Of a stretch of 51,051 nucleotides of DNA, positions 35,465-43,231 are shown one piece after another. Position 1 is the first letter of the stretch. Every line of letters starts with the position of its first letter. The DNA is from JAKPCT01 sp029553165 (GTDB lineage Bacteria > Bacillota > UBA4882 > UBA8346). The DNA lies in the NCBI GenBank assembly GCA_035359995.1, contig DAORZT010000012.1, positions 1 through 51,051 of the forward strand, in the 5' to 3' direction. Made by a program: the position numbers and the translations under genes. The notes under the pieces were generated by a model. The model was not told where the DNA came from, made no database searches, and saw only the letters and a list, made by a program, of their open reading frames with translations.

Positions 35465-36049
35465 TTACTTCTGATTCCGGAAGATATCGTCAATGATACC
35501 ATAACTTTTTGCTTCCTCAGCAGACATCCAGAAATCACGATCAACATCACGTTCAATTCTTTCCAAAGGCTGCCCGGTATGTTTTACTAAGATCTGATTA
35601 CCAATCTCTCGGAGTTTTAAAATTTCTCTGGCTCTAATCTCAATATCGACGGCTTGACCTTCTGCACCACCATGTGGTTGATGGATCATCACCCTGGAAT
35701 GCGGTAATGCAAAACGCTTACCTTTTGTACCTGCAGACAACAACAACGCAGCCATACTGGCGGCAATTCCAATGCAAATTGTAGAAACATGGGGTTTAAT
35801 ATGTTGCATTGTATCGTAAATTGCCAAACCGGAATAAACGACTCCACCCGGACTGTTTATATAAACGTAAATATCTTTTTCAGGATCCTCAGATTGTAAA
35901 AACAACAATTGGGCAATAACCAAGTTGGCCATATTATCATCAATTGGGCCACCTATAAATACAATCCGCTCTTTTAAAAGCCTTGAGAAAATATCAAAAG
36001 CCCGTTCTCCTCGATTAGTTTGTTCAACAACCATTGGAACCAAGTTCAT
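35465..36049 (-). CDS. clpP: ATP-dependent Clp protease proteolytic subunit
   Basis: Product of 194 residues. Catalytic triad S98 (GIAASMAALLL), H123 (MIHQPHGG) and D172 (RDVDRDFWM), the same numbering as B. subtilis ClpP. The N-terminus MNLVPMVVEQTNRGER is the processed type. GGGGG stands eight bases before the ATG. A promoter candidate lies at 36087-36114 and an imperfect palindrome further up, so it may be expressed apart from tig. Confidence 0.97.
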   Translation of the reverse strand: MNLVPMVVEQTNRGERAFDIFSRLLKERIVFIGGPIDDNMANLVIAQLLFLQSEDPEKDIYVYINSPGGVVYSGLAIYDTMQHIKPHVSTICIGIAASMAALLLSAGTKGKRFALPHSRVMIHQPHGGAEGQAVDIEIRAREILKLREIGNQILVKHTGQPLERIERDVDRDFWMSAEEAKSYGIIDDIFRNQK

Positions 36050-36086
36050 TCAATCAACCCCCGCGTTTTGATTTAGAATTCAATCG

Positions 36087-36114
36087 ATAATATCTGCTTC
36101 AAATACCCGATCAA
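36087..36114 (-). promoter_or_regulatory. Promoter candidate of clpP
   Basis: TTGATC, 16-bp spacer and TATTAT on the minus strand, 38-65 bp before the clpP start codon. No CIRCE or CtsR-type heptad repeat is visible nearby. Confidence 0.5.
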
Positions 36115-36126
36115 ATACTATCATTA

Positions 36127-36157
36127 TGCTTACCAAATAATATTTGGTTTATAAGCA
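36127..36157 (-). repeat. Imperfect palindrome between tig and clpP
   Basis: On the minus strand TGCTTA-TAAA-CCAAAT and ATTTGGTAAGCA pair over 12 bp, with a 4-nt bulge and a 3-nt centre. No T-tract follows, so it is not a simple terminator; it could be an operator or an RNA stability element. Confidence 0.4.
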
Positions 36158-36196
36158 AATCGTAAAATTTTAATAATGAGGAGTGCCACTAAGTTA

Positions 36197-37504
36197 TTAC
36201 GCTTCAACTAGTTTGGGAATAGCAGTACTCTTAATTAAATCGGCACATTTTTCTAAAATTATAGCATGTTTTATATCGTGTAAACTGCCTTTGGCTTCCA
36301 AATCCTTTTTGAACTTTTTGACATTGGTCTGTTGATACATCGCTGCCAACTCGGCAATCTTATTATCCAATTCCTCTTCAGCTACTTCAAGGTTTTCAGC
36401 TTTGGCAATCTCAGCTAAAACTAAATCTGTCTTCACCCGCTTCTCTGCTTGAGGACGAAATTCTTCCAAAATTTCTTCCTTATTTTTATTAACATAGGCT
36501 AAATATTGTTCCAAATTAATACCTTGATATGCTAAATTGTGCTCAAAGCGGTGTAATAAATCTTCCATCTCTTGATTGATTAATGTTTCAGGAACTTCAA
36601 CATCAGCATTGTCAACCGCTTTATCAATTGCTGCCTGAGCATACTCTGACTCAATCTCCCGTTCAGCCATTGCCGTCATTTTAGTTTTAAGGTCCTCTTT
36701 AAGAGCTTCCAAAGTCTCAAAGTTACCGACACTCTTAGCAAACTCATCATCCAATTCCGGAAATTCTTTTACTTTGATTTCTTTTAAAGCCACTTTAAAG
36801 ACGGTAGCTTTGCCAGCCAAGTCCGGGCTGTGATAATCTTCCGGGAAAGTAACGTTGATTTCACGTTCTGTTCCTACTGTCATGCCAATCAGTTGGTCTT
36901 CAAAACCAGGGATAAAGCTTCCGGAACCGATCTCCAAAGTATGCGCCTGAGCAGCGCCGCCTGGGAATGGTTGCCCGTCAAGATATCCTTCAAAATCAAT
37001 AACAGCAAAATCGCCTTTTTCTAATGTTTGCTTATCGCTGATCACCAATTCGGCTTGGCGCTCACGAATTGCCTGTAAACGTTCATCAACCTGTTCGTCA
37101 GTAATTTTTACCGATTTTTTCTCAACTTCCAATTCTTTGTAGGAACCAAGTTTAACCTCCGGTAAAACCTCGATCGTTAATGTATATGTAAATGGTTGCT
37201 CAACATTTAATGATTCTTTGATATCCAGTTTTGGTTGGGCAATCGGATGTAAATCATGCTCTTCAATTGCCTTCATATATCCTTTGGTAATCATGATGTC
37301 AAGCGCATCTTCAAACAATATTTCTTTACCATATTGTTTTTCTAAGATAGGTCTGGGAACATGCCCTTTTCGAAATCCCGGGATGCTTACTTTTTTGACA
37401 ACCTGCTTATATGCCTCGGCTAATGCCTCCTCAATCTCCGGGACATCTACAGTAACCCCCACCGAAACAAAGTTCTTGTCTAGCTTTTCCAAATTTAACT
37501 GCAT
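36197..37504 (-). CDS. tig: Trigger factor (ribosome-associated chaperone)
   Basis: Product of 435 residues, normal length. N-terminal ribosome-binding domain with the signature GFRKGHVP at 43-50, a FKBP-type prolyl isomerase domain (about 160-245, with GDFAVIDFEGYLDGQPFPGG) and a long helical C-terminal chaperone domain. Binds at the ribosome exit tunnel and shields nascent chains. GGAGG sits upstream of the ATG. First of the tig-clpP-clpX series; a long inverted repeat lies 58-159 bp before its start. Confidence 0.96.
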   Translation of the reverse strand: MQLNLEKLDKNFVSVGVTVDVPEIEEALAEAYKQVVKKVSIPGFRKGHVPRPILEKQYGKEILFEDALDIMITKGYMKAIEEHDLHPIAQPKLDIKESLNVEQPFTYTLTIEVLPEVKLGSYKELEVEKKSVKITDEQVDERLQAIRERQAELVISDKQTLEKGDFAVIDFEGYLDGQPFPGGAAQAHTLEIGSGSFIPGFEDQLIGMTVGTEREINVTFPEDYHSPDLAGKATVFKVALKEIKVKEFPELDDEFAKSVGNFETLEALKEDLKTKMTAMAEREIESEYAQAAIDKAVDNADVEVPETLINQEMEDLLHRFEHNLAYQGINLEQYLAYVNKNKEEILEEFRPQAEKRVKTDLVLAEIAKAENLEVAEEELDNKIAELAAMYQQTNVKKFKKDLEAKGSLHDIKHAIILEKCADLIKSTAIPKLVEA

Positions 37505-37561
37505 TTATGATCCTCCTGAATCTGTACTATTAATATATGTCCATCTGAACAAATCTTGCAT

Positions 37562-37663
37562 TTCACTTTTTGCATTTCGACATTAACGGATAAAATCCTT
37601 TTTCTCAAAAAACTACCAATATACCCTGAGAGCACCGGCATTAATGTCCACTGAAAAAGTGAA
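37562..37663. repeat. Long imperfect inverted repeat upstream of tig
   Basis: Arms TTCACTTTTT (37562-37571) plus GACATTAA (37579-37586) and their complements TTAATGTC (37641-37648) plus AAAAAGTGAA (37654-37663), with unpaired 7- and 5-nt islands between. Inside, CGG/CCG and CTCA/TGAG continue the pairing, so the whole 102 nt could fold as one long hairpin. No coding capacity. With 37505-37561 and 37664-37802 it makes up a gene-free stretch of about 300 bases. It may be a tig leader RNA or a small MITE-like relic. Confidence 0.55.
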
Positions 37664-37674
37664 GTAATATATAT

Positions 37675-37702
37675 AAAAAACCCTCGAGCATTATCAAGGG
37701 TT
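37675..37702 (-). terminator. Terminator after tRNA-Leu
   Basis: On the minus strand AACCCT and AGGGTT enclose a 12-nt loop and are followed by TTTTTT. It lies about 100 bp past the 3' end of the tRNA gene. Confidence 0.7.
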
Positions 37703-37802
37703 ATTTATACAAACTATAACGTTAGAACTGAATAATGTCAATAGTTTAACCATTTTTTAAAGATTAACTGCCGATTATTTAAAATTAAGTAAACATTTAA
37801 TT

Positions 37803-37884
37803 TGGTGCGAGAGGCGGGACTTGAACCCGCACGGTTGCCCACTAGATCCTAAGTCTAGCGCGTCTGCCATTCCGCCACTCTCGC
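37803..37884 (-). tRNA. tRNA-Leu (anticodon UAG)
   Basis: 82 nt including an encoded CCA (37803-37805). Acceptor stem GCGAGAG/CTCTCGC, discriminator A, anticodon stem CTAGA/TCTAG with loop CTTAGGA (anticodon TAG), extended variable arm and T arm GCGGGTTCAAGTCCCGC. The long variable arm and the anticodon agree on leucine, reading CUN codons. Confidence 0.96.
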
Positions 37885-37894
37885 ATGCATGAAG

Positions 37895-37923
37895 ATTATA
37901 GCACTGGCATTGATATTCGTCAA
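37895..37923 (-). promoter_or_regulatory. Promoter of tRNA-Leu
   Basis: TTGACG, 17-bp spacer and a perfect TATAAT on the minus strand; the -10 box ends 10 bp before the mature tRNA 5' end. A near-consensus sigma-A promoter. Confidence 0.85.
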
Positions 37924-37938
37924 GAGTCAAATCCAGGA

Positions 37939-39063
37939 TTAATTGATGACTGACCGCATCCAGCCCAACAACCTTTCAAACAACGAGAAGTTTCTCCTAG
38001 GCACATCCATTGCTGCTATTACAGGTATTTGATCAATAATCTCTTCACCAAGTTTGACTTGTACTTCCCCAACCCGCTGAAATCTTGCAACCGGAGCTTG
38101 AATGAATTTTTTCAATTCGAGCTTCACTTTCAGGTCATTCTCCTTACCTTTAGGCAGTAAAAGTGTCAAATTCCGATTCGGTAATACCGGCACTCGACCT
38201 TTAGCTCCCATGACAACTGGGATTTCACCTAATTTTTCCAAAGTTGAAACCACATTCAGCAATTGATATTTTTGAAAACCATATTCAAACATTTTTTGAA
38301 CATCTTCATACGTCTTTTTACTGTTAAGCACGACCGCAATCAAACGATGCCCATTACGGGTCGCTGAAGCCACCAGGCAGCGGCCTGCTTCTCTGGTATA
38401 GCCTGTTTTAACTCCATCAGCATACTGATAGCGCCAGAGCAGTTTATTGTGGTTATTAAGGATCCGCTCATCATCAGGCAGAGAAGAGAGTAATGAATGT
38501 TGTTTGGTCTTTACAATCTTGTCAAACAAGGGATTGTTCAATGCATATCTGGTGATTATCGCCAGGTCATAAGCAGTTGTCAAATGTCCTGGTTTAGGCA
38601 TTCCGCTGCTGTTTAAGAAGGTTGTTGCTTTAGCCCCAAGCAGTTTGGCTTTTTCGGTCATCCATGCCGCATATTGTTCTTCAGAGCCGGCTAAATTTTC
38701 AGCCACCGCAACCGCAGCGTCATTCCCTGAGCTTAGCATCAGACCGTAAAGCATCTCTTCAAGTTTATACTGATCACCGGGTTTAAGATAGATTGATGAA
38801 CCACCAACTCGACTCGCATTGGCTGAAGTCACAATCTTTTGGTTAAGATCACCGCGTTCCAAGGCAATTAAAGCAGTCATAATCTTGGTAGTACTCGCCG
38901 GAGGCCTGGGAATATGAGCGTTTTTCTCCAATAAGACCTTTCCTGTAGTAAAATCGAGTAATATAGCTGATTCGGCAACTAAATCCAAATCATCTGCCAT
39001 AACCGGTTTGACACTTAAAAGTAAAAATGAACTTAATGCAAGGACAAATATTATAAACTTCAT
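37939..39063 (-). CDS. D-alanyl-D-alanine carboxypeptidase (S11, DacB/DacF type)
   Basis: About 374 residues. Signal peptide MKFIIFVLALSSF to about residue 23 (VMADD), then a penicillin-binding carboxypeptidase domain with S57-TTK-60 (PPASTTKIMTAL), S112-G-N and K219-T-G (GVKTGYTREAG). The C-terminal part is the PBP5-type beta domain and an amphipathic tail that rests on the membrane. It trims the last D-Ala from peptidoglycan stems. The ORF stays open to a GTG at 39177, and an ATG at 39084 is possible; I prefer the ATG 39063 that begins the signal peptide, though its ribosome site is weak (AAAGAAAG). Whether it is the vegetative or a spore-cortex paralogue cannot be told from sequence alone. 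Confidence 0.92.
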   Translation of the reverse strand: MKFIIFVLALSSFLLLSVKPVMADDLDLVAESAILLDFTTGKVLLEKNAHIPRPPASTTKIMTALIALERGDLNQKIVTSANASRVGGSSIYLKPGDQYKLEEMLYGLMLSSGNDAAVAVAENLAGSEEQYAAWMTEKAKLLGAKATTFLNSSGMPKPGHLTTAYDLAIITRYALNNPLFDKIVKTKQHSLLSSLPDDERILNNHNKLLWRYQYADGVKTGYTREAGRCLVASATRNGHRLIAVVLNSKKTYEDVQKMFEYGFQKYQLLNVVSTLEKLGEIPVVMGAKGRVPVLPNRNLTLLLPKGKENDLKVKLELKKFIQAPVARFQRVGEVQVKLGEEIIDQIPVIAAMDVPRRNFSLFERLLGWMRSVIN

Positions 39064-39190
39064 TTCTTTCTTTACGCACTCCATACTAAATCTTAATAAT
39101 TCATCATCTTCGCAAGAATCTTTTAAATACCTTTCTGTTAAAAATGGTAATTGTTGCTTTGAAATGAAACTAAACACTGTTTGATTACGA

Positions 39191-39216
39191 AAACAAAAGC
39201 CCTTAATTGGGCTTTT
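39191..39216 (-). terminator. Terminator after ytfJ
   Basis: AAAAGCCC and GGGCTTTT, 6-nt loop, followed by GTTTT on the minus strand, 18 bp past the stop codon of ytfJ. Confidence 0.88.
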
Positions 39217-39234
39217 ATAAAACCGGATGCTACT

Positions 39235-39666
39235 TCAATGCACATTATTTCTTCTGTTAGCGTCGATCATCTCCTGAATTTTTTCCAGTAACTTCGGAGC
39301 TGAATCTAACAGACGATCAACCAGAACATTACTTTCGACTGGTAACAGTTTAGTCTGATCTTTACCTACTACCAAAAAAGCTACCGGATTAATGGTTATT
39401 CCGGCTCCACTCCCACCTCCAAAAGGAAGTTGACCGGTTTCACCGGAATCTTGGTTGCGATCCCGATCTTTCTCTTTGGACTTCACCTTGATACTCTCAA
39501 ATTGACTTCCACCGGCTGCAAATCCGAAGGTCACTCTGGAGATCGGGACGATCACACTGCCATCCGGAGTTTCAACCGGGTCGCCAAGAATGGTATTAAC
39601 ATCCACCATCTCTTTGATATTTTGCATCGATGTTTTCATCAAACCTTCTATTGGATGTTCAGTCAA
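39235..39666 (-). CDS. ytfJ: Sporulation protein YtfJ (GerW family)
   Basis: Product of 143 residues. The start TEHPIEGLMKTSMQNIKEM, then DVNTILGDPVETPDGSVIVP and VTFGFAAGGS, are the hallmarks of YtfJ/GerW, a forespore protein needed for normal germination in Bacillus. A glycine-rich loop (GGGSGAGITINPVAFLVV) follows. I choose the TTG at 39666: the strong AAGGAGGT site is seven bases upstream, and homologues begin MxEHPI; the GTG at 39675 overlaps that site. It overlaps the DUF2953 gene by 8 bp, as ytfI-ytfJ do in Bacillus. Related proteins also occur in non-sporulating bacteria. Confidence 0.93.
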   Translation of the reverse strand: MTEHPIEGLMKTSMQNIKEMVDVNTILGDPVETPDGSVIVPISRVTFGFAAGGSQFESIKVKSKEKDRDRNQDSGETGQLPFGGGSGAGITINPVAFLVVGKDQTKLLPVESNVLVDRLLDSAPKLLEKIQEMIDANRRNNVH

Positions 39667-40339
39667 TACTGACACCTCCTTTCAGTATTCGATGACGAAA
39701 ACGATCTGTAAAAGCTGCAATAATAATATAGCCGAGTTTCACCCGGAATATACAGTCAAAAACAGTATCGAAACTAATGTCATAATAATCAGGGATTACC
39801 TCAATCTCCGGCGGCTGGCGAAACTGATATTTACTACTTAAATATCCAACTATACCGCTTTTAAGCCCCCATGCTAATCCATACAATATAGCATTAGTGC
39901 CTACATTACCGGTACCGAGCCGCGTCACCCACGAAAACCTTTGGAAATACCCCCGATTTTCCAAATTATCGGCGACTAACAACCAGCGGTGGTATTTGGC
40001 GGGTACCATATAGGTAAGTAAGGTCATCCCTAACCCAAAATGCCGGTATCGATGTAAAAAATCCCGCAAACTGCGGGAATCAGCAACACTTGACTTTTTT
40101 TCTTTACTTTTCAGCCAAAACCAACGCCCGGATTGCTCTTCTTTTTGTTTAAGCCCATCAGAAGTTGGCAGCAGTAAACTAACCTCACGTTTACGCTTAA
40201 CCAAACCGTTAAGGAAGTTCATCTCGATAACTAAATTATCATCCCGTTTGATCTTCCGGTAACTAATCCGAAACTGGACCGGTAAGAAAAATAATATTAT
40301 AAATGTACTTAAGAAAAGTAAGATAAACAGGAAACCCAC
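39659..40339 (-). CDS. ytfI: DUF2953 protein (YtfI type)
   Basis: Product of up to 226 residues: one N-terminal membrane helix (about 2-22), then a soluble part with the DUF2953 features GTGNVGTNAILYGLAWGLKSGIVGYL and, near the end, the Phe-Asp-Cys-Ile-Phe-Arg-Val-Lys-Leu-Gly pattern. Function unknown, always found with YtfJ. The start is uncertain: a GTG at 40339 has no separate ribosome site, and the GAGGTGGG that could serve sits on top of it, inside a 7-bp hairpin (40338-40361). Cotranscribed with ytfJ, perhaps also with the P-type ATPase 58 bp upstream. Confidence 0.85.
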   Translation of the reverse strand: MGFLFILLFLSTFIILFFLPVQFRISYRKIKRDDNLVIEMNFLNGLVKRKREVSLLLPTSDGLKQKEEQSGRWFWLKSKEKKSSVADSRSLRDFLHRYRHFGLGMTLLTYMVPAKYHRWLLVADNLENRGYFQRFSWVTRLGTGNVGTNAILYGLAWGLKSGIVGYLSSKYQFRQPPEIEVIPDYYDISFDTVFDCIFRVKLGYIIIAAFTDRFRHRILKGGVSID

Positions 40340-40361
40340 CTCAGAAATACCAATCTGAGGT
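40338..40361 (-). promoter_or_regulatory. Hairpin covering the start of the DUF2953 gene
   Basis: ACCTCAG and CTGAGGT form a 7-bp stem with a 10-nt loop; the 3' arm contains the GAGG ribosome-binding element and touches the GTG start. It could limit translation. No T-tract, so not a terminator. Confidence 0.4.
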
Positions 40362-40397
40362 TATTTTTCCTCTGATCCGTCTCCCTATTCGCTGAAA

Positions 40398-43088
40398 TCA
40401 GACTTTATTTTCAACTACTTTAAAGAAACTAAGATGTTTCCGGATTACGCTTCGGAACTGAAAGATCAAATCGTTTAAATAAGTGGTTGCAACAATTATC
40501 CCCAAGATCTGCGCCCAATCTTTGACACTTAACGGTGTTGTATAAAAAATCCGATTGAGCCATGGTAAATACAGCACCAATAATTGCATTACAGTCGACA
40601 CCAAAACCGCACCGTTTAAATAGTGGTTTTCAAAAATATTAATCTGGAAAATTGTACGGTACTCCGAACGACATCTGAAGACAAACATCAGCTGTGAAAA
40701 GACTAATGTTGTAAAAGCCGCAGTCCGGGCCATAGCTAAATTATTGTCACCCAGTTTAATCATATACACTGCCAAAGTAGCTCCACCGATCAACAAGCCC
40801 TGTAAAATGATCTTCAGTCCCAAACCGCGACTGAAGATTCCCTCTTGGGGTGAACGGGGTAACCGCGCCATGATCCCTTTTTCCGCCGGATCAAGCCCCA
40901 GAGCAATTGCTGGTAATCCGTCAGTCACCAGATTCACCCATAAGATTTGGATTGGCAACATCGGAAATGGCATACCAAGCAGGATTCCGCCAAACATCGT
41001 TAAAATCTCACCCATATTACAACTCAGTAAGTAACGGATAAACTTCCGGATATTATCATAGATGATCCGCCCTTCTTCAATAGCTGCCACAATTGTCGCA
41101 AAATTATCATCAGCAATCACCATCGCCGAAGCTTCTTTAGTTACATCAGTACCACTTAGTCCCATCGCCACCCCAATATCAGCTTCTTTAATTGCCGGAG
41201 CATCGTTAACACCATCCCCGGTCATTGCTACAATTTCACCTTTCTGTTTTAAGGCTTTTACAACCCGTAATTTATGATTTGGTGAAACCCGGGCAAAGAT
41301 ATCAACATCTTTTACAATCTTAGCCAATTGTTGATCGGATAAATTATCAAGTTCAGCACCGGTTATGATCTTTCCATTCGGACGGAGTAAGCCAATCTGT
41401 TTGGCAATCGCTGCTGCAGTTTTCGGATAATCCCCAGTGATCATCTTCACTTGGATCCCCGCCCGCCGTGATTTTTCGACCGCTCTTTGCGATTCGGGCC
41501 GCGGCGGATCAGTCATTCCCATCAATCCTAAAAAGACTAATCCCTGTTCAGGATCTTTCTGTGAAGAACTGTTAATTTCGCCGGATTTCGCTTCACGCAA
41601 TGCAAATGCCAATACTCTAAGCGCATCAGCGCCCCACTCATCAACTTTCTGCCTGATCTCGCGTCTTAATTGCGGGGTTAACGGAATTATTCCATCAGGA
41701 GAGAGCGCTGCGGAACAACGTTCCAAAATAACATCCGCTGCTCCTTTAACCACTAATTTTAGCTTATTTTGCCCATCGTTAACCCAAACACTCATCCGTT
41801 TCCGTTCCGATGAAAATGGTATTTCTCCTAAACGTTTGAAGGTGTCCTGTAACTTTTTTGGACTGATTCCCAGCTTCACAGCAGCTACCAACAACGCCCC
41901 TTCGGTCGGATCACCACAGATCATTGAGCCTTTAGTGCTGGCTTCATCCTCTAAAACAGCATTATTACAGAGAATTCCTGCTTGTAACAGTTCTTTCATA
42001 CCATTCGGAAGATTATTGGTTTTCCCAAAATCCTGATCACTATATTCGCGCTCCTTAAGCGTCCACATTTTGGTCACTGAAAGTTTATTCTGCGTCAAAG
42101 TTCCGGTCTTATCGGAACAGATCACTGTGGCACAGCCCAATGTTTCAACAGCCGGAAGTTTTCGAATGATTGCATTGCGGCGAATCATTTTTTGGACTCC
42201 AATGGCTAACGCAATGGTCACAATAGCCGGTAACCCTTCCGGAATTGCCGCAACCGCCAAACTTACTGCTGATAAAAACATCTGACGGGGGTGTTCACCT
42301 CTTAAGATTCCTAAAGTCCCGACTGCCGCGCAGATTGTTAAACATAAGAGTACCAGCCACCTGCCTAACTCAGTTAATCTTCGCTGCAGCGGAGTCTCTT
42401 CATCAGTTGTAGTACTAATCATACCCGCAATCTTTCCAATCTCTGTCCGCATCCCGGTACCGGTGATAATTGCCTTACCACGTCCTTGAGCAATACTTGT
42501 TCCTGCAAAAATCATGTTTTTCTGGTCACCCAATACTAGATTGGCAGCTGAAATTGGCGCAACTTCTTTTTGAACCGGTATTGATTCGCCAGTCAGAGTT
42601 GCTTCATTTACCTCCAAATTAATTGCTTCAATAATTCGTCCATCCGCCGGAACGCGATCACCGCTCTCTAAAACAACAAGATCCCCTGGAACGATCTCTG
42701 CGGCGGCAATCTTTTGAATTTTGGAATTACGGATTACATTTGCCTGGGGTGCGGTTAATTCTTTTAAGGCTTCTAAGGATTTTTCAGCGCGGTATTCCTG
42801 AATAAACCCTAAAAATGCATTTAAGACAACAATTGCCACAATCGTAAGTGCATCAGCCTTCTCACCTAACAATCCTGATACAATGGCCGCACCAATTAAT
42901 ACCAAAACCATAAAATCTAAAAACTGTGACAGAAAGATCTGCCATGGAGAAATTTTTGCTGCTGCCTGCAACTGGTTTTTCCCATATTTAGTTAACCGCT
43001 GCTTCGCCTCTTGCCAATCCAATCCCTTGCAAAGATCTGTCTTTAATTCTTGGGCCACTTCAGTTATTGCCCGATTAAACCAATTCAT
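40398..43088 (-). CDS. Cation-transporting P-type ATPase, Ca2+ (PMCA/SERCA-like) type
   Basis: About 896 residues with ten membrane helices expected. P-type marks: TGES (166-169) in the actuator domain, phospho-acceptor D326 in SDKTGTLTQNK and the hinge TGDGVNDAPA. Ca2+ ligands of SERCA are matched by E284 in AIPEGLPA (helix 4), Asn and Glu in LLSCNMGEI (helix 5) and Asn-Asp in NLVTDGLPAIALG (helix 6), so calcium export is the best guess. Equivalent of B. subtilis YloB. I use the ATG at 43088 (GGGGG upstream) and not the adjacent TTG. Divergent from rqcH; yloA-yloB are neighbours in Bacillus too. Confidence 0.94.
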   Translation of the reverse strand: MNWFNRAITEVAQELKTDLCKGLDWQEAKQRLTKYGKNQLQAAAKISPWQIFLSQFLDFMVLVLIGAAIVSGLLGEKADALTIVAIVVLNAFLGFIQEYRAEKSLEALKELTAPQANVIRNSKIQKIAAAEIVPGDLVVLESGDRVPADGRIIEAINLEVNEATLTGESIPVQKEVAPISAANLVLGDQKNMIFAGTSIAQGRGKAIITGTGMRTEIGKIAGMISTTTDEETPLQRRLTELGRWLVLLCLTICAAVGTLGILRGEHPRQMFLSAVSLAVAAIPEGLPAIVTIALAIGVQKMIRRNAIIRKLPAVETLGCATVICSDKTGTLTQNKLSVTKMWTLKEREYSDQDFGKTNNLPNGMKELLQAGILCNNAVLEDEASTKGSMICGDPTEGALLVAAVKLGISPKKLQDTFKRLGEIPFSSERKRMSVWVNDGQNKLKLVVKGAADVILERCSAALSPDGIIPLTPQLRREIRQKVDEWGADALRVLAFALREAKSGEINSSSQKDPEQGLVFLGLMGMTDPPRPESQRAVEKSRRAGIQVKMITGDYPKTAAAIAKQIGLLRPNGKIITGAELDNLSDQQLAKIVKDVDIFARVSPNHKLRVVKALKQKGEIVAMTGDGVNDAPAIKEADIGVAMGLSGTDVTKEASAMVIADDNFATIVAAIEEGRIIYDNIRKFIRYLLSCNMGEILTMFGGILLGMPFPMLPIQILWVNLVTDGLPAIALGLDPAEKGIMARLPRSPQEGIFSRGLGLKIILQGLLIGGATLAVYMIKLGDNNLAMARTAAFTTLVFSQLMFVFRCRSEYRTIFQINIFENHYLNGAVLVSTVMQLLVLYLPWLNRIFYTTPLSVKDWAQILGIIVATTYLNDLIFQFRSVIRKHLSFFKVVENKV

Positions 43089-43166
43089 CAACGTCTACCC
43101 CCGCATAGTTCACCTGAAAATTCAGTCACTATAAAATCTATGCCCGCACTTCACCCGGCAGACCCA

Positions 43167-43195
43167 TTGATTGAAATCCGGACTAGAGCTATAAT
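43167..43195 (+). promoter_or_regulatory. Promoter of rqcH
   Basis: TTGATT, 17-bp spacer and perfect TATAAT, 36 bp before the rqcH ATG, which has GGAGG upstream. Confidence 0.75.
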
Positions 43196-43231
43196 GAGAG
43201 AGATTGTAAAAAATTTTGGAGGTTTCTAATA

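Noticed and set aside
36050..36196. CIRCE or CtsR operator before clpP
   Set aside because: No TTAGCACTC-N9-GAGTGCTAA and no heptad direct repeat; only an unrelated palindrome.
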